Below, one piece after another: positions 53,944 through 59,909 of a DNA stretch of 59,909 nt. Under the pieces are notes generated by a model. It made no database searches, was not told the DNA's origin, and was given only the letters and a program-made list of their open reading frames with translations. Source of the stretch: Spirochaetes bacterium ADurb.Bin218. GTDB taxonomy: Bacteria > Spirochaetota > UBA4802 > UBA5550. How positions within the stretch are numbered: the stretch's first letter is position 1; each line of letters begins with the position of its first letter. A program made the position numbers and the translations under genes. The stretch lies in assembly GCA_002069965.1 (NCBI GenBank), contig MWCI01000013.1:1-59909 (forward strand). The letters are read 5' to 3'.

Positions 53944-54939
53944 TTAAACTCTCGACATAACATCACAATTGAGGGAATCAAATTTCCCTGACATAAAATA
54001 ATGATAAGCCAGACCAGCAATCATAGCGCCATTATCTGTGCAGAGTTTAGGAGAGGGGAACATAACCCTCTCATCAGGCCTAAGCTCTGATAAAATCATT
54101 TCCCTTAAGCGTCCATTTGCAGCAACTCCACCAGCTACCACCAATGTCTTTATACCAAGTTCTCTTGCTGCATCAAAAAGCCTTCTGACAAGAATTTCCA
54201 GAGCTCTTTCCTGAAAGGCATAGGCAACCTCACTGATATCGCATTGCGGATTGCTCTTGAGATAATTTATAACAGCAGTTTTTATACCTGAATAAGAAAA
54301 GCGTCTATCTCCGGGATCTGGCAAAATCTTTGGAAATATTAGTTTTCTCTCAGTGGCAGAGGCTGCAATTTTCTCAATGACAGGACCTCCTGGATAACCC
54401 AATCCAAGATATTTTGATACCTTATCAAAGGCCTCCCCCACTGCATCGTCAACGGTCTTCCCAAGCAACTGCATCTGCCCTGGAGCTATAACCTTATACA
54501 AGGCAGTGTTGCCACCAGAGACAAGCAGGCCAATAAAAGGAAAGCTCAATTCATTTCCTTCAAGAAATGGTGCATATAAATGAGCCTCCAGATGATTTAT
54601 TGCAACAAGAGGTATATTCAAAGTAAAGGATATAGCCTTTGCACTTTGCAAAGCAATCAATAAGGACCCAATAAGCCCTGGCCTGTTTGTGGCAGCAACA
54701 TAGTCCAGATCATAAAAAGAGATCCCAGCTGTTTTTAAGGCCTCTTCTATTATTATGTTTATATTTTCAAGATGAGCTCTTGATGCAATCTCCGGCACCA
54801 CTCCTGAGTAGTCACTGTGAAGGTCAATCTGACTGTTTATTATATTTGCCAGTATAACCTTCCCATCTGCAACAATTGCTGCAGATGTTTCATCACAGGA
54901 GCTTTCAAGTCCAAGTCCTATTATAGATTTTTCTTTCAC
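53944..54939 (-). CDS. tsaD: tRNA N6-adenosine threonylcarbamoyltransferase
   Basis: The 331-residue protein is TsaD (Kae1/Gcp), which transfers the threonylcarbamoyl group to A37 of ANN-reading tRNAs with TsaB and TsaE. The ASKHA motifs are GLGLESSCDETSAAIV, the metal-binding HLEAHLYAP (HxxxH), LVSGGNTALY, GKTVDDAVGEAFDK and LVVAGGVAANGRLR. Length is normal. It lies three bases after the ctpA stop. TsaB, TsaE and TsaC are not in the window. Confidence 0.96.
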   Translation of the reverse strand: MKEKSIIGLGLESSCDETSAAIVADGKVILANIINSQIDLHSDYSGVVPEIASRAHLENINIIIEEALKTAGISFYDLDYVAATNRPGLIGSLLIALQSAKAISFTLNIPLVAINHLEAHLYAPFLEGNELSFPFIGLLVSGGNTALYKVIAPGQMQLLGKTVDDAVGEAFDKVSKYLGLGYPGGPVIEKIAASATERKLIFPKILPDPGDRRFSYSGIKTAVINYLKSNPQCDISEVAYAFQERALEILVRRLFDAARELGIKTLVVAGGVAANGRLREMILSELRPDERVMFPSPKLCTDNGAMIAGLAYHYFMSGKFDSLNCDVMSRV

Positions 54940-54942
54940 GGC

Positions 54943-56304
54943 TTATTTTAATATCTCCAACGCAGTGAGTAATTGATTGTCAAATTCCAGATCGTATGGC
55001 AGAGATTTATGATATTTGTTAATCTCTCTCTTTAAAATCAAATCAGCAGTCCTGTCAGAAAGCTTTATGTTACGGCTTGAAAGCAATTTATGGAATTCAA
55101 CTTTAGTTGCCTCATTATACTGAGTTTTTACAGTAACAAAGTCAGTCAATATCTTCTCTTTACTGAGCTTTTTAAGATCCTCGTTCTCTGATTCTGGAAT
55201 ATCTATAAAAGGCACCTCTTTATCTGGACCTATACCCTTGCCATGAATCATAGCACCTGACGGGGTATAGTATTTTGCAACAGTTATGGCAACACTTAAA
55301 TCCTTATCAAGAGAATAAGTCTTTTGCACAGAGCCTTTGCCAAAAGTTTTTTCTCCCACAAGAATAGCTCTGTTATTATCCCTTAAGGCGCCACTTAAAA
55401 TTTCGGAAGCAGAGGCACTTCCTTTGTTTACAAGAATAACAATCTTCCCTGAATAGACCTGAGGATTTACAGCCTTGAAAAAATTCTCCTGGGCATTGCT
55501 ACCTCTCCCCTTTGTAGAAACTATTACCTTGCCCTTATCAAGGAAAAAATCAGCAATATCCACTGCAGCATTAAGCAATCCTCCAGGATTAAAACGCAAA
55601 TCTATAATGAGCTTATCAATCTTTTTTGATTTAAAGAAATCAATGGCCTTGCGCACATCATTTGCTGTATCATTGCCAAAGGTTTTAATCTGCAGGTATC
55701 CAGTTTTATAATCATCTATTATTGCAAATTCTGTGCTTTCTATTTTTATAGGAGCTCTTTCGATATCATAGGTGATCTCCTCATCAAAGCCATCACGCCT
55801 TATTGTGATAGAAACCTTTGTGCCAGGAAGGCCTTTGATATTTTTTAAAACATCCTCAAGATTTTTATCTTTTATAATTTCATTATTAACCCTTGTTATA
55901 ACATCTCCAGGCTCAATCCCTGCCTTCATTGCAGGAGAGTTATCAATTGGAGCTACAACTACTATCTCACCATCGCGAACAGCTATTTCAATACCAATCC
56001 CCACAAATTTTCCTGTGGTCATCTCCTGAAGCTGAGAGCTTGCCTCTTCATCAAGAACTCTGGTAAAAGGATCCCCGAGAGAAGAGATCATCCCTTTTAT
56101 TGCACCAAAGAAAATAGTTTTGTTGTCTGGCTCTTCAACATACTCGCTTACTATAAGCTGATATACCTGATGAAAATATTCAAGATACTTCTGAGCTGAT
56201 GAATTCGCTCTGGCTATATGAGAAAAATTCAAACCCAAAAATAAACCAGTAAAAAAAGTAATCAAAAAGAGATGAAACTTCCTCTGAGAAAAAATTTTAT
56301 ACAT
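54943..56304 (-). CDS. ctpA: Carboxy-terminal processing protease (S41)
   Basis: The ATG at 56304 is preceded by CGGAGAG and begins a signal-anchor (FHLFLITFFTGLFLGLNFS). The 453-residue protein contains a PDZ domain (about 85-165, FVGIGIEIAVRDGEIVVV, PAMKAGIEPGDVI) and the S41 catalytic domain with the nucleophile in NKGSASASEILSGALRD and the general-base Lys in VGEKTFGKGSVQ. It trims C-termini of periplasmic proteins. Followed after three bases by tsaD. Confidence 0.95.
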   Translation of the reverse strand: MYKIFSQRKFHLFLITFFTGLFLGLNFSHIARANSSAQKYLEYFHQVYQLIVSEYVEEPDNKTIFFGAIKGMISSLGDPFTRVLDEEASSQLQEMTTGKFVGIGIEIAVRDGEIVVVAPIDNSPAMKAGIEPGDVITRVNNEIIKDKNLEDVLKNIKGLPGTKVSITIRRDGFDEEITYDIERAPIKIESTEFAIIDDYKTGYLQIKTFGNDTANDVRKAIDFFKSKKIDKLIIDLRFNPGGLLNAAVDIADFFLDKGKVIVSTKGRGSNAQENFFKAVNPQVYSGKIVILVNKGSASASEILSGALRDNNRAILVGEKTFGKGSVQKTYSLDKDLSVAITVAKYYTPSGAMIHGKGIGPDKEVPFIDIPESENEDLKKLSKEKILTDFVTVKTQYNEATKVEFHKLLSSRNIKLSDRTADLILKREINKYHKSLPYDLEFDNQLLTALEILK

Positions 56305-56397
56305 CTGTCTCTCCGGATATTTTTTTAAATTAAAATTATACAATCAAAAACATAAGAACAGTTAGATGCAAGTGTCAATAAATTATTACAAGAAAGA

Positions 56398-56994
56398 TCA
56401 GCTTTTGCATACATTTCTTGAAAAATCAGTAAGAATGCGTGCAGTCATACCCCATATTGTAATTCCATTATAATCATAGTAATAAACATCGTATTCATTT
56501 CCATCATAGAGAACTCTTTCTGTTTTTGTATATTCCTCATTATAAAACAAAGAGAATGGCACTTCTATAAGCTCGGCTATCTCATCTTCGCAGATATTAT
56601 ACTCTGGTATATCCTTTAGGGCACCAACAAAAACATAAACATGAAATCCCATGATGGAAATATACTCATCATATTCTCCTAAAATCTCAATAAGGGATTG
56701 GTGAAGTCCAATCTCCTCATAGGTCTCCCGCAAAGCTGTTTCCAGAAAATCTTTATCATCTTCATCGTGGCTACCTCCAGGAAAAGCTACCTGACCCTTA
56801 TGAGTAGAAACCTTGTCGCTACGAACAGTAAGAACAACATGGGGGGAATTATTCTTTTCCAAAAAAAGCATCAGCACTGCTGATTTTCTAAAATCAGGAA
56901 AATCAATGCTTCTTTTATTCCTTGAGCTAAGCTTATTGGTTATTTCTTTTTTAAAATCCTCAAAGCTATAAGTGCTGTCAAAATTTAACTTCAT
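56398..56994 (-). CDS. NUDIX hydrolase, CoA-pyrophosphatase-like
   Basis: The 198-residue protein has the NUDIX box GGSHDEDDKDFLETALRE-TYEEIGL (Gx5Ex7REUXEExGU) near residues 70-95. It is preceded by the HKGQVAFPGG segment characteristic of the NudL/CoA-diphosphatase subfamily. It probably hydrolyses CoA-like dinucleotides. The ATG at 56994 is favoured since AAAGGTGA precedes it by about eight bases; GTG and ATG codons slightly upstream are alternatives. It overlaps the end of the fumarase beta gene by 17 bases, so it is translated with it. Confidence 0.92.
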   Translation of the reverse strand: MKLNFDSTYSFEDFKKEITNKLSSRNKRSIDFPDFRKSAVLMLFLEKNNSPHVVLTVRSDKVSTHKGQVAFPGGSHDEDDKDFLETALRETYEEIGLHQSLIEILGEYDEYISIMGFHVYVFVGALKDIPEYNICEDEIAELIEVPFSLFYNEEYTKTERVLYDGNEYDVYYYDYNGITIWGMTARILTDFSRNVCKS

Positions 56995-57514
56995 AAATAT
57001 CATCACCTTTACTATCTATTGCAACAACTGCTGGGAAATCATCAACCAAAAGTTCATAAACAGCCTCAGGTCCAAGATCGTCAAAGGCGATTATTCTGGA
57101 AGATTTAATCCTCTTGCTTAAATAGGCTCCAGCCCCTCCGAAGGTAGCAAAATAGATAGCCTTATATTTTACAAGGAGTTTTTTTGTAGTCTCATCCCGC
57201 CTTCCCTTCCCCATCATAGCCTTAATGCCAAGGGAAAGCATTATCTCAGAAAAAGGATCCATGCGTGAAGATGTGGTGGGCCCTGCAGAACCTATTACCA
57301 TACCTTCCTTTGGAGGAGTAGGTCCAACATAATAAATGAGCTCCCCCTTAAGATCAAAAGGCAGAGCTTTTCCTTCTTTTAAAAAATCCTCTATTCTTTC
57401 GTGGGCTTTATCCCTTGCCGTAATTATTCTTCCAGATATAAGGCAAAGATCTCCTTTTTTAAGAGAGGAGATTGTCTCATCATCAATAGGAGTTTGTATC
57501 TTTATCCATTCCAT
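56978..57514 (-). CDS. Class I fumarate hydratase, beta (C-terminal) subunit
   Basis: The 178-residue protein is the small subunit of a two-subunit iron-sulfur hydro-lyase (fumarase or L-tartrate dehydratase beta). Motifs are GDLCLISGRIITARDKAHERI, YYVGPTPPKEGMVIGSAGPTT, SSRMDPF, MMGKGRRDE and FGGAGAYLSKRIKS. Together with the alpha subunit it interconverts fumarate and malate. Tartrate dehydratase is the main alternative, but fumarase is more likely in a central-metabolism context. Its start coincides with the alpha-subunit stop region. Confidence 0.92.
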   Translation of the reverse strand: MEWIKIQTPIDDETISSLKKGDLCLISGRIITARDKAHERIEDFLKEGKALPFDLKGELIYYVGPTPPKEGMVIGSAGPTTSSRMDPFSEIMLSLGIKAMMGKGRRDETTKKLLVKYKAIYFATFGGAGAYLSKRIKSSRIIAFDDLGPEAVYELLVDDFPAVVAIDSKGDDIYEVKF

Positions 57515-58356
57515 TAAATAACAATTCCCCCCTTTCTAAAGGAATGACAGTTAAGATTAAGAGCCACAGGCAGAGAGGCAATATGAGTTGGTGCCTCTTT
57601 TATAAAAACAGCTGCAACAGTATTTTTACCGCCAAAGCCAAGAGGGCCAACTCCTGTCTTGTTTAAAGTAACCTTTATTCTCTCCTCAAGCTCTGCATAA
57701 AAGGGATCGCAGTGGGGAGCATCAATAGGCCTTAGCAATGCCTTCTTGGAATTTACCATTGCTACATCAGCTGTGCCTCCTATACCAATACCAAGAAAAA
57801 TTGGGGGACATGGATTGGGGCCTGCTTTTACAATAACCTCTTCAATAAAAGAGATTATAGAGTCAATAGAATCAGTAGGCCGAAACATTCTAAGTGCACT
57901 TGCGTTTTCTGAGCCACCTCCTTTTAAGAGGACATGAAGAGATATTTTATCACCATCAACTATGTCAATATGGATAAAAGAAGGAGTATTTGTTCCTGTA
58001 TTAACTCTTCGCAAAGGATCTGACACTATGGATTTGCGTAAATAATGCTTCTGATAGGCACAGGCAACAGCCTCATTCAAAGCATCATAAAGAGAAGAAC
58101 CTTCAATATGAACATCCTGACCTATCTCAAGAAAAAAAATAACAGATCCACAGTCCTGACATAAAGGTATTTCTTCCCTTGAGGCAATTTCTCCATTCTC
58201 CAGAATTATAGAAAGACTCTGCCGCGCAAGAGGCGCATCCTCCTCCGTAAGCATCATGCTATAAATCTCTTTTATCTCAGGAGGGACAAAAAAGCTACAG
58301 TCATAAATAAGCCTCTTGGCTTCTCTCTTAATAATATCTGTATGTATTATTCTCAT
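57514..58356 (-). CDS. Class I fumarate hydratase, alpha (N-terminal) subunit
   Basis: The 280-residue protein is the iron-sulfur catalytic subunit of the heteromeric fumarase. Cluster Cys residues are visible in IPLCQDCGSVIFF near residue 66, GPNPCPPIFLGIGIGG near 185 and LNLNCHSFRKGG near 270. VNTGTNTPSFIHIDI and LKGGGSENASALRM are family signatures. The cluster is labile in air, in keeping with an anaerobic or microaerobic organism, though that is inference. It is the first gene of the alpha-beta-NUDIX unit. Confidence 0.92.
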   Translation of the reverse strand: MRIIHTDIIKREAKRLIYDCSFFVPPEIKEIYSMMLTEEDAPLARQSLSIILENGEIASREEIPLCQDCGSVIFFLEIGQDVHIEGSSLYDALNEAVACAYQKHYLRKSIVSDPLRRVNTGTNTPSFIHIDIVDGDKISLHVLLKGGGSENASALRMFRPTDSIDSIISFIEEVIVKAGPNPCPPIFLGIGIGGTADVAMVNSKKALLRPIDAPHCDPFYAELEERIKVTLNKTGVGPLGFGGKNTVAAVFIKEAPTHIASLPVALNLNCHSFRKGGIVI

Positions 58357-58459
58357 AAAAAATCTATTGCCTTTATCTTATAACTCTGGAAGAGAAGTCT
58401 TATTGCTTATTAAAAAAAAACAAGAAAAAAATATTTATGTGCTGTTGAAAAGTAAATTA

Positions 58460-58834
58460 CTAAAGAGATACCGAGAGATTATGAATATGACGAATAATGT
58501 CATGATTATGTATGGGTTTAAAAATTATAGCAGCAGGATTTATCTCTGTTAGTTTTGATATAGTTAAAAAGTCTCTATAGCCTGTTATGAATATAACTGG
58601 GACATTACTTCTCCTCATAATCACCTTTGCCATTTCTATGCCATCAAGCTCACCACTTAAATAAATATCAGTAATTACCAGATCAAGATTTCCACTACTA
58701 ACAAAAAAATCAAGGGCCCTATTGCCATCTGCAAATACTCCTTCTACGTTGTAGCCCTCTCTCTTTAAAAAGTGTTGAAGATCCATAGCAAGGATAGCCT
58801 CATCTTCAACTATCATTATATTTTGAATCTTCAT
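58460..58834 (-). CDS. Single-domain response regulator
   Basis: The 124-residue protein is a receiver domain only, with the acidic pocket VEDEAILAMDLQHFL, phospho-acceptor Asp in DLVITDIYLSG near residue 55, the FITGY Thr and the Lys of FKPIHNHD. With no output domain, it may relay phosphate or act by protein contact. Its ATG overlaps the kinase gene stop by four bases, so the kinase is the probable partner. Confidence 0.93.
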   Translation of the reverse strand: MKIQNIMIVEDEAILAMDLQHFLKREGYNVEGVFADGNRALDFFVSSGNLDLVITDIYLSGELDGIEMAKVIMRRSNVPVIFITGYRDFLTISKLTEINPAAIIFKPIHNHDIIRHIHNLSVSL

Positions 58835-59909
58835 ATCCTTGACTTATATACATTTTTTGAAAAAATAAAAATAAATTTTGTTCCTTGCTCTGATATAATA
58901 TTCATTTTCCCGGCAAGTTGATTTTCAATAATGGCTTTTATAGTCTGTAGGCCAATATTTTCATACATCCTTGAATTTAAATCCTCTGGCATTCCAATAC
59001 CATTATCACTAATTTCTAATTTTAAATATCCATCTTTAATATCTTTCAAAGAAAAAAATATCTCTCCAGAGTCTCTTCCTGTAAAGGCATGCTTAAAAGC
59101 ATTAGATATAATTTCATTGATAACAAGCCCGCAGGGGGCTGCTATATCAAAAGAAATATTTACCGGATCCAGATCAAATTTTAAAACAATTCCTCTATCA
59201 CTCATATCAAAACATTCAGCCAGAGATGTTGATAGATCCCTTATATACTCATCAAAGGAGATATTTGTCAAATCCTGGGACTGATATAACTTTTCATGCA
59301 CCATTGCTATTGAATAAATCTTAAGGCTCATATCCTGGACAAAACTTTGAATTACATCACTTTCAAATGATTCTGCTTTTAAATTCAGCAAAGATATGAT
59401 TACATTCATATTATTTTTTGTTCTATGATATAATTCTCTTATGAGAACTTTTTTCTCTTCAAGATCATGCTGAATTTTTTTCAAAAACTCTTCTCTTTCA
59501 GTGGCATCTCTTATAATGCCCTCCATAGCAATAAGCCTGCCATCTCTATCATAAACAGGGGAATTGTGATGCTCAGTATAAATAACATCTCCATTTTTCT
59601 TAATCATTCTAAGAATTACAGGCTTTTTTATATCATCACAAGACTTATAGCTAAGTAAATCTCTATCCTCTTCTTTGACTATAGTCATTCGTAAATTATA
59701 ATCTTTATAAAAATCTTCAGGGGAATAGCCAGTAATCCTTTCAACAGAAGGGCTTATGTAAGAAAAAATCTCCTCCGGATAAAGCTCATATCTATAAATT
59801 ATATCTTGAGCATTATCAGCCAAAAGTTTGAACTTCTCTTCAGTAAGCTGAAGTTTTTTTCTGGTATCACTGAGTTGTAAATTTTTTAATCTGAGCACCT
59901 CCATAGAAA
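58831..59909 (-). CDS. PAS-domain histidine kinase (HisKA_2 type), 5' end beyond the window
   Basis: The visible 357 residues begin with a coiled-coil segment (LQLSDTRKKLQLTEEKFKLL). A PAS domain follows (NAQDIIYRYELYPEEIFSYI, about 30-140). A HisKA_2 dimerisation domain has the phospho-His in LIRELYHRTKNNMNVIISLL, and a HATPase_c domain shows NEIISNAFKHAF and DNGIGMPEDL. An ATG occurs at 59904, but the frame stays open to the window edge and no ribosome site is visible, so the protein may be longer. HisKA_2 kinases commonly pair with single receivers, as here. Confidence 0.9.
   Translation of the reverse strand, partial: SMEVLRLKNLQLSDTRKKLQLTEEKFKLLADNAQDIIYRYELYPEEIFSYISPSVERITGYSPEDFYKDYNLRMTIVKEEDRDLLSYKSCDDIKKPVILRMIKKNGDVIYTEHHNSPVYDRDGRLIAMEGIIRDATEREEFLKKIQHDLEEKKVLIRELYHRTKNNMNVIISLLNLKAESFESDVIQSFVQDMSLKIYSIAMVHEKLYQSQDLTNISFDEYIRDLSTSLAECFDMSDRGIVLKFDLDPVNISFDIAAPCGLVINEIISNAFKHAFTGRDSGEIFFSLKDIKDGYLKLEISDNGIGMPEDLNSRMYENIGLQTIKAIIENQLAGKMNIISEQGTKFIFIFSKNVYKSRI

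Noticed and set aside
1-59909. CRISPR array, prophage, complete insertion sequence, tRNA or rRNA gene
   Set aside because: I looked for regularly spaced repeats, transposase or integrase motifs, phage structural genes and cloverleaf or rRNA signatures and saw none. A covariance-model scan could still find a short RNA that I missed.

Overview
This 59.9 kb window is an AT-rich (mid-30s % GC by eye), gene-dense stretch of a bacterial chromosome. No rRNA or tRNA gene was recognised, so the lineage has to be inferred. A two-membrane cell is suggested by the periplasmic signal-peptide proteins, SfsA, a bactofilin and a LysM/M23 endopeptidase. The conserved rimP-nusA-infB-rbfA-truB-rpsO-pnp-M16 peptidase block runs on into bactofilin and M23 genes, and a KWG-repeat protein and selAB are also present. 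Together these fit Spirochaetota best, with moderate confidence.

Layout. 1-561 is the 5' part of a type III restriction-modification methyltransferase cut by the window edge. 1.0-8.0 kb holds a stand-alone IMP cyclohydrolase, then a leftward sbcD-sbcC-VWA protein-cobO cluster. 9.2-20.6 kb is a long leftward translation/RNA-decay block with envelope genes at its end. 21.0-25.4 kb is rightward selA-selB-coaX plus a small ORF. 26.1-26.7 kb is a gene-free, very AT-rich segment with clustered DnaA boxes, a candidate replication origin. 26.7-34.7 kb is looser: a crotonase, orphan proteins, a WG-repeat protein, a membrane acetyltransferase, a glycosyltransferase and a hemolysin III protein. It also contains a gene-poor patch at 30.4-30.9 kb with a structured element and a decayed reading frame.

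34.8-38.0 kb is an ECF sigma/anti-sigma unit running into a YgiQ-type radical SAM gene. 38.0-42.9 kb is leftward: sfsA, a crotonase, then a tightly coupled tatD-GNAT-aminotransferase-NYN operon. 43.1-50.1 kb is rightward: a B12-binding radical SAM protein, then a compact HAMP / TauE-SafE transporter / chemoreceptor-output operon, then pyrBC. 50.2-59.9 kb is leftward: a degenerate esterase, radC, a phospholipase-D-like protein, tsaD, ctpA, a NUDIX hydrolase, a two-subunit fumarase, and a receiver/histidine-kinase pair cut by the window end.

Most of the window is housekeeping. The best candidates for something undescribed are: the three-gene operon at 44.6-47.8 kb, in which chemoreceptor modules are split across two membrane proteins either side of a TSUP transporter; the putative oriC; the esterase-fold protein whose catalytic Ser and His both appear replaced; terminator-like hairpins in the leaders of the divergent rimP and selA transcripts; and the structured intergenic elements near 0.75 kb and 30.8 kb.
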